Shown here piece by piece: positions 41,618 through 53,286 of a stretch of 64,000 bases of DNA. The notes under the pieces were generated by a model that was not told where the DNA came from, did no database searches, and worked only from the letters and a program-made list of their open reading frames with translations. Source of the DNA: Prostheceraeus crozeri (lineage: Eukaryota; Platyhelminthes; Polycladida; Euryleptidae). The stretch is from NCBI GenBank assembly GCA_907163375.1, contig CAJQUW010006372.1, positions 62,001 to 126,000 of the forward strand, read 5' to 3'. Made by a program: the position numbers and the translations under genes. Position 1 is the first letter of the stretch; each line of letters begins with the position of its first letter.

Positions 41618-42886
41618 TCAGTCATAATAGGTAGATGATTTTATAATGCATACTCTTGGGAAGAAAGAGTTGCGACGTACAGATGTTCGACAGAAAGGCA
41701 CAGAGATTCTTCCACTAGGTAAGTACCTTGGGAATGCGAGCTTTATTGAAGTTTGTGCAGACTCAACTTGTTCGAATAGTTTCAAGGCAGCAGCAGTTCT
41801 TCTTGGAGTCAGATCATTCATACTTGAACAACCCTTTATTTTGAGGCAGCGGTTTTGAATAACTTGCAGCCTAGTAGAGTCCCCTTTGGACAAACCGATA
41901 AATGCTGGAGAGGCGTATTCTATGAGGGAGCGTATCAACACGTTGTAAATTTGGATGAACTCCTGAGGCGTCGTGTACGGTTTCATTCGTCGCAGGATGT
42001 ACATTCGCTGAGCACATTTCTTCTCTATAAGGTCAACATGAGACCCCCATCCCAAGGAATCATTCAAAATGACACCCAAAACTTTGACACTCTTTTGGAA
42101 GTTAACGTCAGCGATGTGTGTCTCAACATTAAGGACATCTTTAAAATTTCCTCGGTAATAAATCAAGCCAGTGGTTTTGGCAGTGTTCAGACTGAGGTTT
42201 GAATCAGCAGCCCACTGTGAAATATTGTTGATTTCAGAGTTAAGTAGCCGTATGTCATCGGAGGCATAGTCTTTTCTAACTCCCACAACGATGCAAGTGT
42301 CGTCGACATACTTAACCAGACAGGTTTCCGAATTAATTGGCTTCAAAGATGAGACATATAATCCGAACAGATAGGGACCGAGCAATGAGCCCTGAGGTAC
42401 GCCTCTTGTTACCAACTTCAAATCGCTTTTCGCATTATTGAGCCTTATTCGCTGCTGTCGACCATACAGATAACTCCTCATCAATAGCATGAATCCCTTT
42501 GGGAATCCAAACTGATACAGTACATTCAACAGATCATGATGGCAAATACGATCGAATGCCCTCGTGAAGTCGAAACTCAAGAGAATTGCCGCACCGATGT
42601 TAGAATCATCAGCCAACTTGGTGAGATAGTCATGAACTGTTATGATAGCATGAGTTGTCGACGAAGACTTCCGAATTCCATACTGGTGCTCACCTAGACA
42701 CTTGGTAAGGCGAGGACGCAAATATTCGATCAAAAGTCGTTCTGCTATTTTGGCTGGGATAGGAAGTAAACTGATAGGGCGAGTATTCGAAACCGACAAA
42801 TTGCTGGACGACTTCAGAACGGGAACAACATCAGCGATCTTCCAAAGTTCAGGAAATTTTCTCTGCTTGAAACACTACAATATTTT
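41618..42886 (-). CDS. LINE (non-LTR) reverse transcriptase, 5'-truncated, frame intact
   Basis: An open frame of about 420 codons; it extends upstream of the first start to a TAG at 42887-42889, adding KFPELWKIADVVPVLK. RT motifs in order: TRPISLLPIPAKIAE, EHQYGIRKSSSTTHA, SFDFTRAFDRI, TRGVPQGSLLGPYLF, VKYVDDTCIV (catalytic Asp-Asp), LNTAKTTGLIY, VKVLGVILND. A C-terminal Cys/Arg-rich part follows. This is the order of CR1/Jockey-like RTs, but the clade is uncertain. The apurinic endonuclease domain expected upstream is missing, so the copy is 5'-truncated. The lack of internal stops suggests a fairly young insertion. Confidence 0.87.
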
Positions 42887-44130
42887 ACTGTTTTGGAAAA
42901 ATTACCAAGGAACTGACTATCATGATGCCCGGTAAAACTGCAGAAGCACAAAATTTTGATAGATTAAGTGCTTAGGTGACAAAGCAAGTTCGGTGATAAT
43001 AGAATATCACAAATCCATCCAGTCACTGATTGCGTTTAAGAGAGATTATTTTTATATTAATGTTTTTTGACTTACTTCGATGGAAGTGACTATCATAATT
43101 AACTTTAAGATATACACGTAAATAAGCTCACAATATTATTCAGATAAAAAATGACACCTAATTTAGCGAATCATGAAATCATACCTAAGAGAATCTAATT
43201 AATCAAAATTTATGAATGTAGTTGAATCTAACCATGTACAGTATCGTGATTCCAACTTGTCATCAACTCAGCCATTTACTCAATTCTAGAAAATGATATT
43301 TACTCACTCTAGAATACACTCTGTTTGTTGATAATTTAGACAAGAGTAGGCTACTTCAATTTAGCTTATTGAGAGAAACCTAATTAAGAAATTAAATGCT
43401 AACTAAATTTCTAAGTTAACAAGCACAAAAATTTAGCCATCAGACAGAAAAAGTTTTCAAATTTTGTATGAAGTCCTAAATCATGCTGTTCGTGAAATTT
43501 ATTTGGTGTAAAGTTAAATGCTTTAACTTTTTTATCAGAGAAGCTTCATTCTACTGTATTTGATACCTAAGAAGTTTCATAAATCAAAATCTCAAGCATC
43601 GAACACAGTATGTGTAAACACAGAAAAAACTTGCCAACACTTACTTTTTAAAAATCGATCAAATATGAAGTTGACCTAAGGAAAATTATCTCCTTCAAAG
43701 ACTGACTCATTTGACAATGTTCACTATATGCTAGCGTTTTTAAGTTAGCACTCAACCTACTGCATTTTTACTCTATGAATTCAGCAATCTTATCCACAAT
43801 ACGAGTTCAAGCATATAGGTCTATAGACAATTCATTGATAAATATCAGCAAGATGAACTTCTGATGAACCAAGCATCAGCTGATCAGTCTGAACTGGTGA
43901 TATCTAGACTGAGATCATTTACCACACAGAAATCTCGTTCCATCGACAACAATGAATTAAACTTGATTATCAAACTCGCTACAAAATGATTTATAACACA
44001 ACAGAGATGCACTACATTATTATGACAAACAAAATGGCTGTTTAAAAAATGCATGCCAATAGTTAAGAAGTGCTTTCAGAAGTCTTTGGACACGCAATCT
44101 GATATCTTTGATTAATAAAACTCATACACA
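42887..44130. other. Intergenic, no gene recognised
   Basis: AT-rich sequence upstream of the truncated LINE. I find neither an endonuclease domain nor a second retroelement frame. Confidence 0.4.
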
Positions 44131-44290
44131 AGAAACCTAGCGACAATTCAGTTACATATGGCAGAGGATGACATGAAGACATTGCATGCCAAAAATCATA
44201 GCTCTAAACTTAGTAGACGCACAGATTCGTAAAAGTCATGGTGAACATCACTTTCTGAAGGCCTCAATTTCCATCTCGTTTCGTGCTCAA
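44130..44290 (-). repeat. Three-copy dispersed repeat, copy B
   Basis: Read on the minus strand it contains ccatgacttttacgaatctg and tgtgcgtcta, matching copy A, and gcatgcaatgtcttcatgtca, matching copy C. It is shorter and more decayed than either. It lies immediately downstream of the minus-strand ORF 44323-44760. Confidence 0.55.
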
Positions 44291-44322
44291 ACTCGTTGAG
44301 GCTGGCGGGCGGAGTAAGACCA

Positions 44323-44760
44323 TCAGTCACTCTGCTCAACTAAGATTAATAAATTAACTATTGCAGAAATCCAAAGTGAGAGTGAATCGACATCAATAAG
44401 AGGACGTTTAGAAGAAACTGACACCCAGACAGCTAGTATTAACAAGATTAGTAAGAAAGAGATCAAGATCCACGTTGCGTTCAGATTCCGCAAGAATGCA
44501 ACTATCTCATACAGAAGGCAGTCTCGAATTTCATGAATGGTTTTGAGAGGGGGATGGGAGCGAGGAAGGCTTTGATAAGAATGTAGAGCAGTGTCGAGTT
44601 GGAGTCTTCTTGACCACCACATACAGCCTTTCACTAAATCTCCATCCAGCTTATCAAAGTCTGTGCTTTGCTTGGCTGCTCGGATGAATTCAAATGAAGG
44701 CGTTATTTCTTCTAGTCTGTTACTAATGCTAAAAATTATGGATGTTTGTTTTCGGAACAT
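44323..44760 (-). CDS. Unrecognised 145-codon ORF with a membrane segment
   Basis: I do not recognise this protein. It opens MFRKQTSIIFSISNRLEE; an in-frame TAA lies directly upstream, so the Met is the only possible start in this exon. Residues 1-90 are polar with a GCMWWSRRLQLD stretch; about residues 95-115 form one strongly hydrophobic segment (WILISFLLILLILAVWVSV); a second weaker hydrophobic stretch is near the end. Composition is more protein-like than most frames here, but AT-rich DNA can give hydrophobic stretches by chance. It could be a single-exon gene, an exon, part of the adjacent repeat family, or not coding. Confidence 0.3.
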   Translation of the reverse strand: MFRKQTSIIFSISNRLEEITPSFEFIRAAKQSTDFDKLDGDLVKGCMWWSRRLQLDTALHSYQSLPRSHPPLKTIHEIRDCLLYEIVAFLRNLNATWILISFLLILLILAVWVSVSSKRPLIDVDSLSLWISAIVNLLILVEQSD

Positions 44761-46555
44761 GACTTAGCTCGAACGACATCACAGACTATGTACTTCCACT
44801 GTCTTTGAAGTATGTTATTTCCTTCGATCTGCATACAGGATGGGCATCCCCAGCTCTACACTATTAGCACCGAGTGAAGAATTGTTCACTGATGATGTCC
44901 ATCAAGACATGTGGTTGCCAAGTGGCGTTGCCAACGAGGCTTAAAACCCTTCGACTAACATGCAATTTTTTGGGCAGCACTCACAGTTCGAAAATTTCAC
45001 ACTCATCCAGGAAGACACAAGCATGCTTGATTGGCGGTGAGTTTCTTACGCGTGATCTCGTTCATTATCGTCGTCTCTATTCTTTGAATTCCCTCTCTTG
45101 AATAGAGGTAATTGTTCCAAACTTATCCCATTACTTTTTCGAAGATAATTTTCAACATATATCTGTTGAGCTTTATTCAATACGTTGGTATCTTGCCGCT
45201 ACTTTCAGCAGACAATCGATCAATGAAGACCAGTCAGTACACGAATATCACAATAAGAAAGAGCACATGGCATGCAAGCATGTTAATGGTATAATAAAAT
45301 CTCTAGAACGGAAATGCAGCTTCGTGCAATACACAATAGTGGCACAAAAGCACACGTATTTTCATTTAGAAACAATTGTTAACCATTGCATGATTGGGTT
45401 AGAATCAGCCACATGTGACTGTAATTCTAATCTTTTCATTGATTATTCATGTCCCAACTTAGCTCCCCGACTGTGCCGCGACCTTGAGTCAATTTCCATT
45501 CTATTCAACTTCAGATAAACAATCTATTTCTATGGGTGGTACAAAGCAAGGGCATAGATGGCCGTGTACAAAGCTCTTGCATGGATTTCTATATAATATT
45601 TCTATATAGCTCAGAATCAATCGAATTGGATTTTCACGAGATTTTTTCAAGCATGCCTGAACCCATCTCGGACTTAAAAAAGGAATGCATTATGTGTAAA
45701 ATTAGTTGATTTATTTAGTTTTGATAAGTAAGATTTGGATATATTAGTGGATATATGTAAAACCAACAGTCCTTTGCGTCATTTGACTCAAATCAAGGGA
45801 GAAGAGACTTCGTCCGATAATGCCTCGACTTACTCAGAGGCACAGTATTATTTGCTATATTTTTCTTGAGGTGGGTTGATTGTACCAACAAACTGTTTGA
45901 TGGACATGTCCATAAAAGCGTGAAAAATATTAAAAATCCGCATACAGAAAGCCCGAAAAAATCCAATCTCATAAGAACTAACGAATGTTTTCGAAAAAAT
46001 TTTTTGTATTCGTTGGCAAGAATTTATATCGCGATACTGTGAAATTGGACGTCCATTTCAATTTTCTGTATTGAAAAATTCTTCAATTGTTGTATGAAAA
46101 AATAAATATCAGAATTGGAATCTGGATGTTTATCCGCCCAAGTTTGCAGTCGAAAGGTGCAGAAGTTGTTAAGCAAGTAGGAAGCAAGCTCTCATGTCTA
46201 TTTCTTGAAATAGACGATCGATTTATGCAAAGTTATTAAAAACGATTAAAATGGATCCGTAAAAGTATATCACTTCAGTCAGTTACGTATAGTGGTACAC
46301 AATATATTGACATCCTCAACTACACTTTTGCATGAATTTCATCTTTAGTTAAAAAATCGGACTATTAATGTATGTAGATATCGGTAGTGTCTCATCCCGA
46401 TATACAAAGTTATATAGAAATCCATGGCTCTTGATGTGAGTATAAAGTCCACACCAAGACGGCTTTACAAGGTTCATGTAATATCATCAAAGATCTCTTG
46501 TTGTATGTCAACGAGTAGAGCCTAATTGACAGAATCTCTTCAATGGAAGATATCA
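44761..46555. other. Intergenic, no gene recognised
   Basis: AT-rich with no supported gene or repeat boundary. Confidence 0.4.
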
Positions 46556-46559
46556 TTTT

Positions 46560-46855
46560 AATCAAATAAAGGGTGTCGTGATAGGCAGCCCATTCGTCTC
46601 AACTCTCACCAACGTTTTTCTTGGTAATTTGGAGGAGATTATTTCAAACAACATTTCCTGACATTTTCAATTCTGCGGCGTTTTGTCGATGATGCTTTCA
46701 TCGCTGGATGCAATGACAATGTGTTGAAGATTTTTGAGTAGCTATAACTGCCTACATCTAAATTTAACACAGAAGTGTGAGTTGGAAAGAGATAGTGATC
46801 GATTTGCATTTCTTGATGTCCTGGTAAGTCGTGATACTGAAGTATTTTACACGCT
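46560..46855 (+). pseudogene. Decayed Penelope-like reverse transcriptase
   Basis: Frames broken by shifts and stops give GVVIGSPFVSTLTNVFLGNLEE, then, in another frame, RRFVDDAFIAG with the catalytic Asp pair, then ERDSDRFAFLDVLVSRD. The order G..MGSP.SP..AN.F...LE, R.VDD.F, FLDV.V.R matches Penelope-like RT (compare FLDDCW and LNFLDVMVT in the copy at 2261-3379). It is much older than that insertion and in the opposite orientation. Confidence 0.75.
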
Positions 46856-48690
46856 GCCAAAATTGGAAAGGCCGCTTGATCAGACCTTTGCAAAATGACA
46901 TCTTTAAATCAGAGAAAAAGAATATTGCTTGTTGTCAGTGTCTTGAAGTAATGCTATTTACTAAAGCAGAACAAGACCCCCTATGTTCGTATGACCTGTC
47001 CTTGTTTTCCACTTCATATTCGGGCACGTAACAGAACTTAACTTGGAAAGAAGCAAACTCTTCAATCTTTATGATTATCAGGATCAATCACTGACATTGA
47101 ACGGTCAATTTCGGAGCCAAGCCTGAAGCAAAAGAATTCCTGACAATTGCTGCAGTTTGAACTACATAATTATCACATCAGACATTCGATCGTGAGTCTC
47201 TGTTACTCAGTGTAATTCCATTTTCACAGTTGTTTTAGATCTTTTGAAGTTGTGTTTTAGATTATTGGTCGCCCTGCCCGCAATTAATGCAATTGCAATT
47301 GAGGCGGTCACTTTTACCTTAAACTGTGCAATACTTTGCACATCGGTAGCTATTTTCCTGTCAATTTTCCGTAATTTCACCAATAGAGTGGAGTTGAAAG
47401 TTAAAAACCGGAACTGCGTTCAGTGAAAGCAGATCGCCATGAAGATGCTGCCATCTTGCAAATTAAATCATTCTCGTTTACATTTTGGTAAACATTTAGA
47501 TTAGTATTGATGAATAGAGCGTCTGCATGATGGATTTTATTCAGGACACAGGTAACTGCTCGTTATCAAGATATTGAGACAATGCATTTACAGTAACCTG
47601 CTGATAACCTTGGAGTATGGAAGGTCAGATAAGAAGTACTGTCAAGGTCTTCCAGTGCAAAAGAAATTCACACCTCCAACAGTTGCTAGCAAAGATCAAA
47701 TCTCCGCGACAGACGCAGAGATATCTCATCTCTTAAATAAATTGAGCGTCTGAAAATTAACAAGGCTATGAGCGGCCTGTCTTTCAGAAGAAGAAATGGA
47801 GCCAAATGAAAGTCATACACTTTTACGTGTCAATCATTTATTTCAATGTCAGTTCATGCAAGGTGCAGAGGAAGAATTTTGTCTATACAGAAATAGTTTA
47901 AAATGTGTCCAAACAGATTTGCCAGCAATAGCTGGAGAAGACGATAATGTATAATCAGGAATCTGTGATTCCCGACAAAACCATTATTTCGAAGATACTC
48001 CTGAAACATAAAACTAGCATCAGAAAACTAAGTAAAAAGTGTGCTTACTACAAACTGGTGAATCCTACCTCTACGTTGCAGGCAGTCCAAGGTTCAGTCA
48101 AATTTGGGTGGACCCCAAAGTTAATACCCAAGTTCGCCACCTTTTTAGTAAAGCACACATTTCCCATAATATTATTTGAATATTTAGACTCAAGTACTAA
48201 TGATGAATTGTCACAATCATGAACTTTGCACAATAATCTTAGAATAAATGCACTTGCACTTCAAAACAATACAATTTTTTATTGCCACTTCTTTATACTG
48301 TACACGCTAAATTTACGCATGATTGCAAATTAACTACTTTCCGCACAGCAACGTTCTATTCATTTTTTTCTATTCATTTTTATCTATTTCATTTTTCAGA
48401 AGTCATTCCACTACATAGAGTCAGAGACTTAGGCAAGAGGAGCGATGGGAGCGGCTGCACTTTGGTAGTTCTAAGCTGCGCCAGACCTTGGTAGTCCGAG
48501 GGTAAGCTGCCCGGAGATCACGTTATACATTGACCTAGGTTGTATTTATATTCAGGGGCGGTCGATCTAATAAGAATTTAATTTACTGAATACCCATACA
48601 CGGTGACATATTGCAAGGGCACTGCCCACTTTCTATGCAGTCGAAATTTGTCACCTAACTTTCTTAATTTCAAGTAATCTCAATTGAAAG
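46856..48690. other. Intergenic, no gene recognised
   Basis: AT-rich. A 91-codon frame at 47947-48222 (+) has no recognisable similarity. Around 48690-48850 there is a weak, degenerate tandem pattern (gttctgat/aag...gaggc). Confidence 0.35.
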
Positions 48691-48969
48691 ATTTTGAGCG
48701 TCCATTTCATACAATCCTTTGCATAGCGTTGGTTCAGATGTGAAGAGGCGCCCATGTCCTATAATTTTTCTCTAGTGTCCGTTCTGATATAAAGAGGCTG
48801 CTACGATTTCTCCCACTGTCAGTTCTGAAGTGAGCTGGGCACCATGTTAATCCGTTAGAAGTGTCGCCAGCTTCGTCAAGTCATCAAAGCTTGGGAAGAG
48901 ACGACTACCACCTTCGACATCGGAAGTTTGTCAGGATGATCCTTATTTTCGAGGAATGGTTGTACAAAA

Positions 48970-49250
48970 GTCAGCTAGATAGCACTTCATGGAAAAGTTG
49001 CATGAACATGATAGGAAATGAACTGAAGACATTCCATGTCAAAAATGAGTCTGAGCTTAATACTTTTCGATCAATCAGAGAAAACGTAGAACATTTCATT
49101 TTTACAGAAAACTTCAAGCGTCCCATTGAATTAACAGATATGTTTTTCTTTGATCGTGTCTGACAAGAAGAGGAACCGGGTAGAACTCGGCAGACGCGCA
49201 GATTCGTAGTAGGCATGGAATGTATATCATTCTGTGAAACTCTCATTTTC
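48970..49250 (-). repeat. Three-copy dispersed repeat, copy C
   Basis: On the minus strand it matches copy A for most of its length (atctgcgcgtctgccgagtt, cctcttcttgtcaga) and copy B at its far end (gacatggaatgtcttcagttc). Its frame NLRVCRVLPGSSSCQTRSKK corresponds to NLRVCRFLPATSYCQARSKK in copy A. Confidence 0.6.
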
Positions 49251-49577
49251 GCAAACGGATGGATAGCACAACAGCGAGATAGACAACAGAGCATGGGAGA
49301 TGTGAGCTGACCGAAAAAGACCAATATGGACACATTTCAATCCAAATACGACATGGCAAATGAAATGCGTCACTGATATGGCCACTGTAAGTAGAATACG
49401 GAGCAGATGAGACTATTCCAAACCAAGTACAAATGTTGACTATTTTACATCGAAATTGATTGCGAAGCAGTGGAGCGTTGAAATTACACGTACGAGTAGT
49501 TGTCCTTCCTGACTAATGACTATTCAGATTAAAAGAAACACTTAGTCAAAACACTGTTACTTTCAGCGATGTCATGA

Positions 49578-50976
49578 CATGGACCACGGTGGTAGCCGAT
49601 CAATTTTTATTCGACCCAACCCAACCGGGAGCCGGTGTGAAAACTCTTAACTCAACTTCTTGAAGAATTTATAAGCCTCTCATTTTCCTAGAGAAAAATA
49701 CTAGCACTGGTTTTCTGACTTATATTTTTCAATCAGCAATTAGAGGGGGAGAAGAATATCATAACATCAGCGCTTAATTTAGATTTTGACAGTAAGTTTC
49801 GTAGTAAGTTTGCTCGAAAATGTTCTGGTAGTTGTACACTCGGTGCACAACTACATATGCAAGTATTTTAACGCATGTCCACGATAAAACAAGAAAATTT
49901 AAAAAGGGTGCTAATGAAGAGAGCTGACCGTGTAGTAATTGCAATTACATCTCAATTACATGGCTAAAATTGTAATTGACCACAATTGCCAATTACAGTA
50001 ATTGTAATCGTAATTACACTTACAACACGTCTGATAATTACACTAGGCCTTTCAACTATTTAACAATCTAACTGCTACCGGTAATATTTATGTAGAGAAA
50101 CTTGCTAACTTAGTTTACGTAGATTTGAAATTCTTTTCTTAAATTTTTAATGAAGTTTGAACTTGTCCAATAAAAATCATCTCTTCAATTTGCTAGTTAA
50201 ATCTTATAAGGAGAATATTTAGAATGTAAGCGAAGCATCTGCACAAACGCAACCCAGTGGCAATTAGTAAAAACTGATTGATTACAGGAAATGCAATGCA
50301 TTGTCCATGCATGTCAACTACAAAAAAAGAAATTAATATTAGCTTATTTGAGTACAACTAAGGTTTCAGCACTGCTCGCAGATAATGAAGATCGATCTGA
50401 AGTAACACTGTATTGGATTTCCGCATTAAAAGCAGTAGACGTCTTGACTAATGGGATAGCAAGATAAGAGGTTTTCATACATTACGGCTTGTAATAAGGA
50501 TGACAAGCACATAGGCTACAGGCCGTTTACTATAATCATTGGAGCTATCTGAATGCTGTAGCTGACATAACCAAATATAGTGGTATTTTTTTCCTTTTAA
50601 CATAAAACATATTGTAGACCGATATAGAGAGTAAAGATACTCATATGGCCTTCTTCAACACAACTTTTGTGGCAAGATCATTTCACTATACGATGCTCAA
50701 GTAGATGCAGCATGTAGAAGAGTAACATAAGTTTACACTTTGAAATCTACTATGGACAACCTTCGAACAAATCATCATTCGTTTTTAAATAAGAGTTTTC
50801 AAGAATTTTTAGGTTTCATGTGATCTTCGATCGGTTTTTCAACCGGTGCCGGTCTGTCGGTTGGCAAACTTCATCTCAACCCAGTCCAACACAACTTTCC
50901 ACAACTTTCCACAACCCAGCCGGTCGGTAATCGGCGCCGGTAAACCGGCAACCGGTTACAACCTTGTCATGGACCA
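49578..50976. mobile_element. hAT-like non-autonomous element (candidate)
   Basis: A 9-base direct repeat, catggacca, flanks this ~1.38-kb block (49578-49586 and 50968-50976). The right end, read inward, is acaaggttgtaaccggttgc; the left end acggtggtagccg matches it only loosely. Both ends carry repeated ccgg/accggt and cccaacc boxes, and an AATTAC-rich cluster lies at 49935-50040. These traits fit a hAT element with subterminal repeats, but the terminal repeats are too diverged to be sure. No transposase frame. Confidence 0.42.
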
Positions 50977-51016
50977 GCGTAGAGGGTCTCCCTCAGATCA
51001 GAGGCACACCTTAGAT

Positions 51017-51724
51017 CAGAGGTTCCCAAACTTTTTTGTAGAGATCCGGATTAAATTTTTTGATGAACACTGGGATCCGTCTATTTTTACATCCAATAAG
51101 CAAATAGTAAATTGCAAGAAGCAAAATAATAGGGAATATAATAATGATATAATCACAAATCGTGAATTTTACTCGCGGTAATTTCAAGCTCTCTTTAAGT
51201 ATAATTTTATTCAGTCTCAAACCTTTTAATTTTATGCAAGCTTGCGTACCAATACTATCCTTTGATTCACTCACAACACATACGGTTGATTTCAAAATAC
51301 ATAAATGACATGCCAGTGATACAGCTTGATATTCTTCTCTTCTGCAATGATCTTTCTACCTACACTGTAATGACCTTCGATTTTGACAATATTTTTAGAG
51401 TAATCTTAAATGAAAGCATTTTAGTCTAAAAGCCAAAAAATTGCTAAACAATGAGTTACAGCTTCCAATATTTTGTCCAGGAAAAACACTGAAATGAGAG
51501 AGGCTGGGAAATATTCTCGGATTGGTGCGAAACATGAAGCTGGTTGTGCTTCGCAGAAATAGAATTCATATCTGATTCAAATGTGGTCTGTGACCCAAAC
51601 ATCCTAAAAGCTTAATCGTGATTGATAACGAAACAAACTGCACGGAGATCACATGTAGCGTGTTCATCACAAAGCATTGCGGTCCGTGAAAATGATGCCG
51701 CCGACTGGAATTTGGGAGCCCTTG
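51017..51724. mobile_element. hAT-superfamily non-autonomous element with 8-bp duplication
   Basis: It begins cagaggttcccaaactttttt and ends ggaatttgggagcccttg, whose reverse complement is caagggctcccaaattcc: terminal inverted repeats of the common hAT type. The flanks are identical, ccttagat at 51009-51016 and at 51725-51732, the 8-bp duplication hAT elements make. The 708-bp interior has no transposase frame. Confidence 0.85.
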
Positions 51725-51870
51725 CCTTAGATCCTGTCGAGCATAGTGCTTATCATAGAACTTCAAGCATTTGAAGAAGATGATGGAACAATTCAGGTCA
51801 TCCTTAAAAGCGCTGATTAGGTAAAAAAATTGACTAGTTGGGTGTTTTGTTCCATGTTAAATGTCTCAAT

Positions 51871-51990
51871 GGTAGCATGTGGTCTGAAATTGTAGGTGTC
51901 AAATTAGGTTTGGAACTGTCGCATTCGGTCTGAAATCACAGGTTTCAAATATGGCTTGGAATGGTCACGTTTGGTTTGGACTTTGGAATG
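51871..51990. repeat. Degenerate 46-bp tandem repeat
   Basis: About two and a half copies of a unit with ggtctgaaat, aggt.tcaaat and ggtttggaa. Copies start near 51871 and 51917, about 80% identical by eye, and a third partial copy follows. Confidence 0.75.
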
Positions 51991-52794
51991 AGTAAATTTG
52001 CTTTTAATAAATAATGTCACACTCGCATTTTCCAACGTTCACTTTTGAGTCGCAATAGCAAATAGTGAATATATTATTCGCATGCACCTATTCATCAGTA
52101 TGACTTGAATGATCTTTCAGACACTCATTCAACAAGTTTAGAACAGTTTTTTTGCACATACATGTATGTTTACCTGCGTTCGCCGTTTGTGAGTTTATAA
52201 TGTTAAAAAGGGACATTGTCTATCTTTAAATGTGCGCTGTTGTCAATATTTGGAAAGTAGGGTGATTAAATCAAAATAAAAAATTTTCATAAGTTTATTC
52301 CTGCAAATATATGACCATACAAAAGCCATTTTTTATCTTTTGTTTTTTTACTATTTTCCCATTTTTGCTGCTTCCAATAAAATTTCGCATTGTATACTTT
52401 TGAATGGATATTTGACATTCAATGTTTTGCGACACGAGAATGTGCGAGAAATTCATGCTCGAATTTCGTCCATTGAGACATCTTGATAAAAAACAATGTC
52501 TATCAAGGTCACACCTACAAAACCGCCATTTGTAAGATATCAATGATAGGGTACTCAAACATTATTCATTTGTCGGAACGATTGAGACCGTTATTGAGTC
52601 CAGTGGTTTTCTCAAACGATCGGTCGTAAGTTTTATAATTCTATGGACAGGAAATCAGCAAGATTGTCTGCAAATGACCGGTTTTCCGATATGTCCTATT
52701 TAAACGTCGACAATATAATTAATAATCTCAGTATACATCATCATGTATTGTAATCAATAGCGATCCTCAATATATCAAACATGGAGAAGATAAA
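51991..52794. other. Upstream of the 52795 ORF, nothing recognised
   Basis: AT-rich intergenic sequence without gene or repeat that I can support. Confidence 0.4.
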
Positions 52795-53286
52795 ATGGCT
52801 GCTAGATATTTATCAATAACGGAAAGAAATTTTTACTGTGACCGTAAATCCGTTCCAGCACTGACTGTTGATGAATTGACTGTTCTTCTTATGGACAATA
52901 AAGTGGTACATTACACTCAACCAAACTATTATTCTTCTCGATTTCGGCCAATTAGTCATAAGCCTGGCAAGTCAGTGCTTTATCAGAAAATCGTATCATC
53001 CACCAAAATTGGCCCATCGTCGACAGCTTGCCAGTCGATTAACGAAGAAAAATTGGCTCAAATGAAGCGATGGACAATAACCATCCCTGAAAGGTCATCC
53101 GAATTATATGCAGCACTGATTGCAAAAACTGATTGCCTGATCCTCTTCGCAAGCTGCATCTTAATCCGAAATCTTGATTTTATAATCTTAATTCATTTGG
53201 CAAAAGATCGTTGTATCCTTGTGACTTCAGATTGTATCATTCTTTTGTTGCACTTTGAAAGTTGTTGCTCCTTCGAAAAGCAATGA
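52795..53286 (+). CDS. Unrecognised 163-codon ORF
   Basis: I do not recognise it. The ATG has a good start context (gataaaATGG). Residues 1-118 look protein-like: polar and basic, with LTVDELTVLLMDNKVV, YYSSRFRPISHKPGKS, and RWTITIPERSSELYAALIA. After about residue 120 the frame turns into Ile/Leu/Cys-rich sequence typical of random AT-rich DNA, so if there is a gene its exon may end around 53120-53140, though I see no strong donor. No signal peptide; no cofactor motif. Confidence 0.33.
   Translation: MAARYLSITERNFYCDRKSVPALTVDELTVLLMDNKVVHYTQPNYYSSRFRPISHKPGKSVLYQKIVSSTKIGPSSTACQSINEEKLAQMKRWTITIPERSSELYAALIAKTDCLILFASCILIRNLDFIILIHLAKDRCILVTSDCIILLLHFESCCSFEKQ

Noticed and set aside
41646..42202. 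Plus-strand frames over the LINE RT
   Set aside because: Antisense shadows of the minus-strand reverse transcriptase.
50846..51181. 111-codon frame across the junction of two hAT-like elements
   Set aside because: It spans two unrelated element ends and a target duplication, so it cannot be a conserved gene.
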